From contig JAITJJ010000168.1 in assembly GCA_031278965.1 (NCBI GenBank), positions 1 through 8,238 of the forward strand: DNA of 8,238 nucleotides, written 5' to 3'. The translations under genes and the position numbers were made by a program. Below the pieces are notes generated by a model, which saw only the letters and a program-made list of their open reading frames with translations, had not been told where the DNA came from and searched no databases. Shown here one piece after another: positions 1-6,179 of the stretch (position 1 is its first letter; each line of letters opens with the position of its first letter). Origin of the DNA: Deferribacteraceae bacterium (GTDB taxonomy: Bacteria; Chrysiogenota; Deferribacteres; Deferribacterales; JAISNW01).

Positions 1-624
1 AGATGCTATTTTGCCGGGAATATAACATCAGACAACGGCACGGCAGGCAACCGCTGTTTGGGCGGAATAGCCGGATACGTAAATGGTGCCGATAATATAA
101 TAACAAGCTCCTATTCCTCAGGAACGCTTAAACTGCTGGGAACAACCAATGCCGCTTCGTATGCTGGAGGGCTAATCGGATATAACACTTACAGAGTTGA
201 CATAATTAACTGCTACTCTTCGGCGGCTGTAAATTCCGCCGCCTCTGCCGGCGGCTTGATTGGAAACTCCGCTTCGACTGCCGCGTCTTATGCTTATATC
301 GCCTACAGTGCGGCGGTTAACGAATATGTTTACGGCGTAACGGCAAGCACACGTATCGGCAACAACCTGTATACAAACAGCGGAGCCAACTACGCTTTCG
401 GAGATATGCCGGTATTACCGGGACCGATAGATGAAGGTTCAATTAAAGACGGTATTTCCGTAAGCGGTTTTGACGCGGGCAGACCGGAGTTTTTCCTGGA
501 TACGCTTAACTTTTCGCTTGACGTATGGGATACGAATTACTCAGCAAGGAGCTATAAACTGCCTGTTTTGAAAGGGCTTGGCGATGAGCAGAAGGATTTT
601 CCGAATACAAACCATTATTACTGA
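1..624 (+). CDS. GLUG-repeat surface protein, 3' end (5' end outside window)
   Basis: The reading frame is open from base 1, so this is the C-terminal 207 residues of a longer protein; the TTG at 58 is internal. Three GLUG-type units are visible, with cores GGIAGYV (bases 61-81), GGLIGYN (166-186) and GGLIGNS (250-270). Their starts are 35 and 28 codons apart, and each follows a Tyr-Ser or Cys-Tyr rich strand such as NCYSS. GLUG repeats occur in secreted or surface proteins as stacked beta-strand repeats, sometimes in adhesins. The last 70 or so residues depart from the repeat and include FSLDVWDTNYSARSYKLPVL, a closing pattern common after such repeats (a W-D segment, then 'lPvLkgl'). The product is probably extracellular or on the cell surface; ligand and anchor are unknown because the N-terminus is missing. 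I am sure of the repeat type and unsure of the role. Confidence 0.8.
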   Translation, partial: RCYFAGNITSDNGTAGNRCLGGIAGYVNGADNIITSSYSSGTLKLLGTTNAASYAGGLIGYNTYRVDIINCYSSAAVNSAASAGGLIGNSASTAASYAYIAYSAAVNEYVYGVTASTRIGNNLYTNSGANYAFGDMPVLPGPIDEGSIKDGISVSGFDAGRPEFFLDTLNFSLDVWDTNYSARSYKLPVLKGLGDEQKDFPNTNHYY

Positions 625-933
625 CACACGTTACTAGGGGTGACCGCATCCCCAATTCTCACACCCCCTGCAACCCCGCTCTGAAGGCGTTTCCGGCATT
701 AGGAGCGGGGTTGTATCTGCTTCTGGCTTCCTTCCCAACTATAAAGGAATTTACGGATAACGATGGCTGCAGCACCTGTTTTTAAACGATCTCTCCTTAC
801 AAGCAAGCTCTTTGTCCATTTTGAAAAAAGGCTTGTATATAAAAAATTAATAAATACAATAAATAGAAACGTTTTATGCTTTTTGATAAAAAACTAGTTT
901 AGCAAAAAATACGTTTTTAGCGGCAATAAAATT
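625..933. other. intergenic gap with hairpin and AT-rich leader
   Basis: No convincing gene is seen in any frame. The first third is GC-rich and carries the inverted repeat at 671-713. From about 780 the composition turns strongly AT-rich, as expected for a promoter region. A weak promoter-like pair, TTGTCC (812-817) and TATATA (836-841) with an 18-base spacer, could serve the tonB cluster, but in DNA this AT-rich it may be chance. No remnant of the ExbD membrane anchor or of exbB is found here, so if those genes once stood upstream they have been removed entirely. Confidence 0.6.
671..713 (+). terminator. hairpin, possible terminator of the GLUG gene
   Basis: A perfect 11-bp inverted repeat, CAACCCCGCTC (671-681) with GAGCGGGGTTG (703-713), encloses a 21-base loop. 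It lies 47 bases after the GLUG stop codon. The stem is strong, but it is followed only by TATCTGCTTCTGGC, which is pyrimidine-rich without a real U-tract, and the loop is long. A Rho-independent terminator is therefore possible but not typical. A dispersed repeat or the end of a small mobile element would look the same. Confidence 0.4.
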
Positions 934-1227
934 ATGTCAATATATATTAGAAGAGCTGCAACTTCGGACAATGCCGTAGTAAGCGTTCATGCGGGAGGGC
1001 GTGCAGGAACTTTGGAGAGAATACGAGGATGGCGTGTTTTATTTTGGAATATCTGTCAGTTCATTAGAGGAACTAAAGAGTTCTCCGCTCACCATGCACC
1101 GGCGAGTGCGCATATAATGGCGCGGGCGGATAAGAAAGCCGCCGCACTGCCGTTTGCCGAGCTTATAAGCTTTTTAAAAGAGCTCTGTTTTGAAAAGATA
1201 AATCTGCAAACAGAGGTTTCAAGATGA
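934..1227 (+). pseudogene. exbD: exbD remnant, no membrane anchor, frame broken
   Basis: A 97-codon frame ends by overlapping tonB (ATGA). Its last 40 or so residues match the end of ExbD, the proton-channel partner of TonB: ARADKKAAALPFAELISFLK then FEKINLQTE, equivalent to the family's 'v.i.ADk..pyg.vv.vmd.lk..g..kI.L.TE'. Just upstream, the ExbD-like sequence lies in frame 2 (bases 1019-1084): EYEDGVFYFGISVSSLEELK, matching the beta-strand and 'eeL' helix that precede the ADK motif. TSDNAVVSV (961-987), further upstream, is back in frame 1 and may also be ExbD-derived. The frame thus seems to change at about 1000-1018 and again at about 1075-1095. ExbD is normally about 130-140 residues with an N-terminal transmembrane helix; none is present here. 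I infer a truncated, frameshifted pseudogene. A short expressed ORF coupled to tonB remains possible. Confidence 0.62.
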
Positions 1228-1943
1228 TACGTTCCTTTGCCGTATCCGCTCTCATACACGTTGTTCTTGTAGCGGGGCTTGTTTTTGGAAGCAGCTATTT
1301 TAATCAGCCCAAACATAAGACGGCAAGGCTTGAGATGTCCTCTGTGATATTTGAGAAACCGGAAGAACCCGCCCCCGCGCCGGTTGCAGAAGAACCCAAG
1401 AAGGAAGTTAAGCCGCCTCCGCCCAAGCCGAAGCCGCCCAAGCCGAAACCAATTCCGAAAGAGATCCCCAAAGAGATTAAACCCAAAGCCGAGGAGAGAT
1501 CGGTGCCGGATGTGGCGCTCCCGATAGAAATGCCAACGGAACCTATTGAAGAAAGTGCGGAAGCGGAAGGATATGCCGGGAGTGAAGGCGAAACAAGCGA
1601 TAAGCCGCAGGAACAGAGTTCACCGCAAGGTTCTCAGTCCGCTTCAACGGGAGAGGGTGAAGTGCGGGTTTATCTCGGCAAAAACTTTAATTATATCCAA
1701 AGGCGCGTTGCAAAATATACAATTTACCCGCCCAAGGCGAAAAGAAGCGGGATTAAAGGGAAGCTGACGGTAGCTTTCACTATAAATACAGACGGCACAG
1801 TTTCAAACATCACTATAACCGAAAGCAGCGGCTATCCTGTATTAGATGACGCCGGCACGGCGGCAGTAAAAAACGCCGCTCCCTTCCCAATCCCGCCCTC
1901 AAGCGCCAGAATAGCCATACCGATTAGCTTTGATCTGATCTGA
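1224..1943 (+). CDS. tonB: TonB energy-transducing protein
   Basis: This 239-residue protein has the full TonB plan. An uncleaved N-terminal membrane anchor spans about residues 4-24 (FAVSALIHVVLVAGLVFG). A Pro/Lys/Glu-rich periplasmic spacer covers about 47-90 (PAPAPVAEEP, PPPPKPKPPKPKP), followed by an acidic/Ser-Gly linker. The C-terminal TonB domain covers about 150-239, with YPPKAKRSGIKGKLTV, NTDGTVSNITITESSGYPVL and APFPIPP as family landmarks. TonB transmits proton-motive force from ExbBD in the inner membrane to outer-membrane receptors that import metal chelates, vitamins or sugars. The ATG at 1224 is preceded by AGAGG (1212-1216) with a 7-base gap and overlaps the stop of the exbD remnant. 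No exbB is in the window and exbD looks broken, so this TonB probably borrows ExbBD from elsewhere in the genome if it is used. Confidence 0.93.
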   Translation: MIRSFAVSALIHVVLVAGLVFGSSYFNQPKHKTARLEMSSVIFEKPEEPAPAPVAEEPKKEVKPPPPKPKPPKPKPIPKEIPKEIKPKAEERSVPDVALPIEMPTEPIEESAEAEGYAGSEGETSDKPQEQSSPQGSQSASTGEGEVRVYLGKNFNYIQRRVAKYTIYPPKAKRSGIKGKLTVAFTINTDGTVSNITITESSGYPVLDDAGTAAVKNAAPFPIPPSSARIAIPISFDLI

Positions 1944-1949
1944 ATATAC

Positions 1950-1978
1950 TTGACTTTAAGCGAATATTTATATATATT
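1950..1978 (+). promoter_or_regulatory. possible promoter before moeA
   Basis: TTGACT (1950-1955) and TATATT (1973-1978) are separated by 17 bases in the 52-bp tonB-moeA gap. Transcription would start near 1985, inside the AGAGG ribosome site (1983-1987), giving an almost leaderless message. Either the promoter is unused and moeA depends on tonB read-through, or the -10 lies a little upstream in the TATATA repeat. The box match is good but the geometry is awkward. Confidence 0.3.
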
Positions 1979-1995
1979 TTACAGAGGTTCTTAAT

Positions 1996-3222
1996 ATGAA
2001 AAAAGTAATGGGACTACCAACACGTGCGGAGACGCTGTCACGCTTTTTTGAGGTGTGGAGTGTTCCCGAACCCTCAACCGAGGTTGTGCAAACACGCGAG
2101 GCATACGGGAGGGTTCTTGCCTGCGATGTGTTCTCGCTGGTTGACAAACCCGTAGTACGGGCATCTTCAATGGACGGGATCGGGGTAAAAAGCTCTGTAT
2201 TTACTGCTCTCCCGTTAAACGGGAGCGTGAAAGCTTTGAATGAAATCGCAGCGTTCTGGCAGCTGGGGGTTGATTATTGCAGAGCTGATACGGGCGACGA
2301 TTTTTCTGACGACTTTGACGCCGTGATCCAGATTGAAGATGTAACCATTTTGCCGAACGGCGGAATAAGGTTCGCGGAGGACATGGAGAAAGGGATTGTC
2401 AGCGGTTGGAATGTTCAGGGCAGAGGCGCTCAATTGCCTAAGGGAGCGCTAATCGGAGCGAAGTATGCGAAGATAAACGCCTGCGATATATCAGCGCTGT
2501 CTATCGGAGGGGTAGCAGCGGTTGTGGTTCTCAAAAAGCCGAGAGTAGCCTTTATTCCCACTGGAAACGAGCTTATCCCGCTTGGGGAACTTCCGCAAAG
2601 GGGTCAGTGTGTGGACTCAAACTCATATATGGCAAAGTATATGTTGGAGGAGATGGGAGCGGAACCTGTGATATTCCCTATAGTCCGTGACAACCTTGAC
2701 GAGATAAACGCTGCGCTTGATGAGGCGTTGAAAGAGTGCGATATAGTTGTTATCAACGCTGGAACATCCAAGGGAGGCGAAGACTTTTCACACCGTGTCA
2801 TTGCAGAACGCGGCGTAATAAGCAATCACGGCGTAGCCTCCGCACCCGGCAAGCCGATGGCAATGGCGGTTGTGAACAGCAAACCTGTAATCAATGTGGC
2901 GGGTCCGTCCGTAGCTTGCTTTAACGGGCTTGACTGGGCGGTAAGACCTGTCATAGCAAAAGCGCTAAGACAAGCACCGGCACTCCGCAGAACCGTTAAA
3001 GCAACTCTGACCAAACCGATAGACGGCGGACAGGGCGAACGATTTGAGGCTATTGTGAGAATCGATCTTGAAAAAACAGAAAACGGTTATCTTGCCCATC
3101 CCGTCAGTCACAGAAACAGGCATACTACGGACGCTCTGAAAGCAGACGGGCTGTATGTAACGAAAATTCCCCCTGAACCTGCCTCAATCGGCGACGTAAT
3201 TGAGGTGGAGTTGCTGCGCTAA
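1996..3222 (+). CDS. moeA: divergent MoeA-type molybdopterin molybdenumtransferase
   Basis: This 408-residue protein has the length and domain order of MoeA: MoeA_N (about 8-170), the MogA-like molybdopterin-binding domain (about 182-325) and the C-terminal beta domain (about 330-408). MoeA uses adenylylated molybdopterin and molybdate to complete the molybdenum cofactor in the cytoplasm. Conserved landmarks are SSMDG (D60), PTGNEL (E192), IVRDN (D232), GGEDF (D263) and PGKP (K286), corresponding by eye to E. coli D59, E188, D228, D259 and K279. Several usual signatures differ: 'GEDI' is GAQL (144-147), 'SGGvSvG' is NAGTSKG (254-260), the Lys before PGKP is Ala, and 'LPGNP' is VAGPS (301-305). 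The last two resemble a MoeA-like subfamily seen in some anaerobes. The start has AGAGG (1983-1987) at 8 bases, in the same ACAGAGGTT context as tonB. It follows tonB by 52 bp and is probably co-transcribed with it. It could be a paralogue for tungsten or another task. Confidence 0.85.
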   Translation: MKKVMGLPTRAETLSRFFEVWSVPEPSTEVVQTREAYGRVLACDVFSLVDKPVVRASSMDGIGVKSSVFTALPLNGSVKALNEIAAFWQLGVDYCRADTGDDFSDDFDAVIQIEDVTILPNGGIRFAEDMEKGIVSGWNVQGRGAQLPKGALIGAKYAKINACDISALSIGGVAAVVVLKKPRVAFIPTGNELIPLGELPQRGQCVDSNSYMAKYMLEEMGAEPVIFPIVRDNLDEINAALDEALKECDIVVINAGTSKGGEDFSHRVIAERGVISNHGVASAPGKPMAMAVVNSKPVINVAGPSVACFNGLDWAVRPVIAKALRQAPALRRTVKATLTKPIDGGQGERFEAIVRIDLEKTENGYLAHPVSHRNRHTTDALKADGLYVTKIPPEPASIGDVIEVELLR

Positions 3223-3285
3223 AGTTCGGATGACTTTCAAGCTGAAAAAAACAGATGCCGACACATAACTGACGGAGATTGTATT

Positions 3286-3811
3286 ATAAAGATACGGATA
3301 ACAGGGCTGTTTTTATATTTGTTTGAGAGGACTCGGCAGAGAGCGGAGATAAGTATTACAAGGCAAACTTTATGATCTATCTCTTATCTCTGGATAACCT
3401 TGTGAGTTGGAACGGGGCGCTACGTGATTTATATATCAGAGAAATATCAGAAACTTCCAATAGTCGGCGGGCGGTATGGTCGGGGGAATATGCCGGACAG
3501 AGAGTCACTCCTCTCCGCGCACATTACAAAAGCGGTGGTGTTCTATTCGGGCGACCCGGAAGAGAGCAGCGCCGCATCTACTCTTAAAAGCCTTGATATA
3601 CCGGCGATACTGCTGAAAGAAGAGCGTATTGCGGATTACGCCGTAATATTTCGGAGGTTAGGCGCGAAGTTCAATATAAAAGCAAGGGGCGCGGAGTTGG
3701 CGTTATACGCCGAGGATTTTATAAAATGCGTGAAAGCTATGCTTGGGGATAACGTAAGCAAGGTTAAGGTTTACTTTGCGCAATGCAGAAACGGCCTTAT
3801 CACAACGCCTA
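3286..3811 (+). pseudogene. class III metal-chelate ABC binding protein, broken
   Basis: Pieces of a periplasmic binding protein (PF01497; BtuF/FhuD/MolA type) are spread over two frames. In frame 3, about 3345-3423, is MIYLLSLDNLVSWN, the family's 'lyLL.pDkLVGWN' segment. In frame 1, about 3433-3811, follow SEKYQKLPIVGGRYGRG, then a stretch ending FRRLGAKFNIKARGAELALY and VYFAQCRNGLITTP, the usual 'iP.kY..LPvlGGw.G.g', 'r.lG' helix and 'VYYA...GL.T' landmarks. One frame change is needed near 3424-3440. A signal-peptide-like KIRITGLFLYLF (3289-3324, frame 1) follows GGAG (3274-3277) but begins with ATA (3286) where ATG is expected, and a stop separates it from the next piece. The C-terminal lobe is absent: homology ends where the IS481 fragment begins. 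Such proteins deliver metals, haem, cobalamin or, for MolA, molybdate to ABC importers. Placement 60 bp after moeA makes a metal role likely; the substrate is inference. Confidence 0.72.
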
Positions 3812-3818
3812 CGGCTCG

Positions 3819-4200
3819 TCAGGCTTCATGCAGCGGCGTTGCATCCCAACCTGCTGCCAGAAATACCTCAAGACGCTCTATCGGGCTTTTGCATCCCAGC
3901 GTCCGCATTGTCTTGTTGTTGCTCTACTCCAGAATGGATAGCCAACTTCCTGTTCAACTCCTCTACGTCACCGAATTTTTCCCAATAGTAAAAACACCGC
4001 TGGTCGTTACTATGGCTCCGCTCCGCTTTCCCGTTATCCCGCGGCATCCTCGTAGGTATCAGCTTGTGCAAGATCCCTCTTTCTGCTGGTGCCCCCTCAA
4101 ACGGACACAGTTTATTCTCACTGATAAAACGGTAGGTAAACCCTGTCCAAATGCGGAGAATCTTGAGAAAATTATGTACCTTGTGGAAGAAAGACGTGAA
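3819..4200 (-). pseudogene. IS481-family transposase fragment, degenerate
   Basis: The minus strand encodes the C-terminal part of an IS481/IS3-like integrase-core transposase. Visible are FTYRFISENKLCPFEGA and then HKLIPTRMPRDNGKAERSHS with NDQRCFYYWEKFG, matching the family's 'IPPRTPrhNGKvERSHrtDQeeFY' block that carries the catalytic Glu. The frame breaks near 3936-3920. A shifted frame then gives SNNKTMRTLGCKSPIERLE, the normal C-terminal 'N..RpH..LG..SPierL' region, after an in-frame TAG (3926-3924), and ends with TGA at 3821-3819. Upstream, where the family has 'iQTDNGfeFt', the sequence reads RIWTGFT, so the catalytic Asp and its Asn neighbour are missing. A stop (4203-4201) closes the frame and the N-terminal half with the first catalytic Asp is absent. 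This is a dead remnant. It sits between the broken binding-protein gene and the end of the DUF4105 gene. No terminal inverted repeats were recognised. Confidence 0.75.
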
Positions 4201-4235
4201 TCAGATAGATGAGACTAAAAAGGAGACAACAAAAC

Positions 4236-6179
4236 TTAAAAATATAGCGTGTAAGATAAACTGAATTCACTGGCTTTCCTTGAAAATGCGCCTTCTGCGG
4301 TAAGGGCTTGGTTTTGGGATGGATACAGAGCATATTTAACGGAAATATCTGTTTTTCTGTCATCAATATGATTAGGGAAGTACATATAGCGCCCTTCCGT
4401 TATAAACTTGCCAAAATTCCCTGTAGGGATGAAAAAACCGGAACTTGCCCCGATACCTTCGTAAAAATAACCCCTATAGCTTCCTTTCCCGCGCCCTTCA
4501 ACTTCTGCCAGAAACCAGAATAATCCTTCAAACGGCAGCTTAAATGCAAGCCCTCCCCCTGCGGATACCGATAGGGCCAGCCGGTAATTATCAATATCTT
4601 TATTCTCTTCTTCCAAACCCAACGAGACTTTCCAAGCAATGTTACTGCTGATTACGCTACTTGCAACAAGGGATTTTATCTCTGCAATTTTCAGCTGCTC
4701 CAACTTATATCTGCCTTCTTCAGGAAAATAGAGGACTGAAGGCGAAAGAACCTCCACGAAGCTGTCGTCCAAATAACCTGCCGAATTATCCTCCAATGAG
4801 TGGAAAACCAGACGGGGAGCAAAACGGAGGAAAAAAGATTCATCTCTGGCACCTGTTGAAAGTTTTAATCTGCCGGGCTTATGACCGTCCTCTGGAGGAA
4901 TTTGCAGACCTTTTATCTCGTAATTTGACTTGACGCTGTAGGAGGAGCGGAGAAAAGATACGTCATAGCTTAGGGCTTTATAAATTTCCAATTCGTCTTC
5001 ACTGGAATATTTTTGAAATCTGTAACGGATAAGCTCTCCTGCAAGATCAAGGGTGCCGGCTTGTTCTGTTTGCGTTAAATCGCTGGAGCGGACTTCTTCT
5101 GGAGAAATCTTGCTCCGACTTATCTGTTTTGCCAGCTTAACCCCCTTTGAAGGGAGTGTTGAGGCTATGCTCTCCATCTTTTTAAGGTTTGAAGGGAAGC
5201 TTTTCTGACGGGCAATTATTCCCCCCGCCTTTGCAAGATAGATAGTGTCTATTGGGAGAAAGAAAAGATAGTTGGAACGTAGTTTCAGACCATATCTCCC
5301 CGCCTCCAGTATAAAAAGGAGATTATAAGCGCAGTTTTCATCTAAAAAATAATAATCGGCTGCAGTATAGCTCAACTCCCATACATGAAGATAGAGCCTC
5401 TTGACTTCCTCCTCGGTCAGATTGGTTTCATATTCCCAGAGATCGCGCTGTTCTATGGCGGTATATGAATTTATTGATTTTGAATAAGGATCCACCGCAT
5501 ATTTTCCGTCGTATCCTCCGAGCAGCCCTTTCAATATATAAACAAACACCATAGAATCTTCATAGCCGCTTGCAGCATATGTTACGCTGTATCCCAGAAG
5601 GGGGGCGCTATTTTTCTTTTCCAGCCGCAGTAAGGTATGTCCGAAAGCTGTGGCAGGTTCCCCGCGGGAGTAAAACGGAAGGACTAACGTTAGTTTTGTG
5701 GGATCTATCCTAGAGGTTATATTATCAAATTGCAAACATTCGGCTTTTTTCAAGTTTTCTTTCATAATGGGAAGGTTTTCCGAAAGCCAAGCGGTGCGGG
5801 CAGGGAATAGACATTGCGGGTGGGAATCTCCAAGGGTCGTGTCCTCTGAAAAGAGCGCCCTAATGGTGGCATCCATCTCACTTTTCTTGTCCGTCTTCCC
5901 TTTTGGGGATAGAAAAAAAGATGGACTATCTATCAAGCTATGATTTGAAAACCAACCGTCTTGATAGTGTAGAAGCACTTCCCAATAATAATCCTCATAT
6001 AACCGCTTATTTTCAGCATCTTCTATGGCTTTTTCTATGACTTCAAGCGGAGAGAGTTCTACGGCAAGAACCCTTAAAGGCAAAAGGGCACAAAATACTA
6101 AGATTAAAAGAAGAAAAAGGGGGCGCGCTACGCCCCCCGAAAAGCTAAAGTAAAGCAGTTTAGCTATGGCTGATAACAA
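4236..6179 (-). CDS. DUF4105 (Lnb N-terminal-like) envelope protein with C-terminal beta-barrel
   Basis: An open frame of up to 647 residues. A signal peptide covers about residues 19-40 (hydrophobic LFLLLILVFCALLP, cleavage likely after VLA). A conserved HPQCLFPAR motif follows at about 120-128. The DUF4105 core, about 160-310, carries AFGHTLLRL (H181), LKGLLGGYDGKY, QRDLWEYE and LDENCAYNLLFILE (C283). H181 and C283 are the residues I would expect at the centre of a papain/NlpC-P60-like fold, but the chemistry is unproven. From about 400 the sequence alternates in outer-membrane-strand fashion and ends SLSYTLYF, a typical beta-barrel C-terminus with terminal Phe, so the protein probably sits in the outer membrane. 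No ATG or GTG lies upstream of the signal peptide; the best start is TTG at 6179, overlapping the DUF3015 gene by 20 bases, with a weak GAAG six bases upstream. The true start is uncertain. It forms an operon with the DUF3015 gene. Confidence 0.82.
   Translation of the reverse strand: MLSAIAKLLYFSFSGGVARPLFLLLILVFCALLPLRVLAVELSPLEVIEKAIEDAENKRLYEDYYWEVLLHYQDGWFSNHSLIDSPSFFLSPKGKTDKKSEMDATIRALFSEDTTLGDSHPQCLFPARTAWLSENLPIMKENLKKAECLQFDNITSRIDPTKLTLVLPFYSRGEPATAFGHTLLRLEKKNSAPLLGYSVTYAASGYEDSMVFVYILKGLLGGYDGKYAVDPYSKSINSYTAIEQRDLWEYETNLTEEEVKRLYLHVWELSYTAADYYFLDENCAYNLLFILEAGRYGLKLRSNYLFFLPIDTIYLAKAGGIIARQKSFPSNLKKMESIASTLPSKGVKLAKQISRSKISPEEVRSSDLTQTEQAGTLDLAGELIRYRFQKYSSEDELEIYKALSYDVSFLRSSYSVKSNYEIKGLQIPPEDGHKPGRLKLSTGARDESFFLRFAPRLVFHSLEDNSAGYLDDSFVEVLSPSVLYFPEEGRYKLEQLKIAEIKSLVASSVISSNIAWKVSLGLEEENKDIDNYRLALSVSAGGGLAFKLPFEGLFWFLAEVEGRGKGSYRGYFYEGIGASSGFFIPTGNFGKFITEGRYMYFPNHIDDRKTDISVKYALYPSQNQALTAEGAFSRKASEFSLSYTLYF
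6106..6138 (-). terminator. intrinsic terminator after the DUF3015 gene
   Basis: Read on the minus strand, GGGGGCG (6137-6131), loop TAGCG, CGCCCCC (6125-6119) is followed at once by TTTTTCTTCTTTT (6118-6106). A 7-bp all-GC stem with a U-rich tail is textbook Rho-independent. It begins 22 bases after the DUF3015 stop codon and has no T-run on the other strand, so it works for the minus strand only. It lies within codons 14-25 of the DUF4105 frame counted from the TTG at 6179, making it part of that gene's signal-peptide coding sequence. Confidence 0.75.

Noticed and set aside
58..60. TTG at 58 as the start of the GLUG protein.
   Set aside because: The frame is open to base 1 and the sequence before it already fits the repeat (RCYFAGNITS), so the true start is outside the window.
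1304..1486. Minus-strand Gly-rich ORF opposite tonB.
   Set aside because: Its Gly/Leu pattern is simply the complement of the Pro/Lys-rich TonB spacer.
3235..3252. TTTCA-AGC-TGAAA followed by A-rich sequence as a moeA terminator.
   Set aside because: The stem is only 5 weak base pairs and no T-tract follows on the plus strand.
3433..3451. ATATCAGA repeated at 3433-3440 and 3444-3451 as the cause of the binding-protein frameshift.
   Set aside because: An 11-base duplication would move frame 3 to frame 2, but the homology resumes in frame 1.
3424..4212. A single 262-residue hypothetical protein on the plus strand.
   Set aside because: Its first half is binding-protein sequence and its second half is the complement of an IS481 transposase, so it is an accidental fusion across a junction.
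4211..4227. GAGAC repeated at 4211-4215 and 4223-4227 as an IS target-site duplication.
   Set aside because: The copies are only 7 bases apart and do not flank the IS481 fragment.
4661..4933. Plus-strand ORF inside the DUF4105 gene (likewise those at 5698-5943 and 6244-6495).
   Set aside because: They are antisense to genes with clear family signatures and show no recognisable protein motif.
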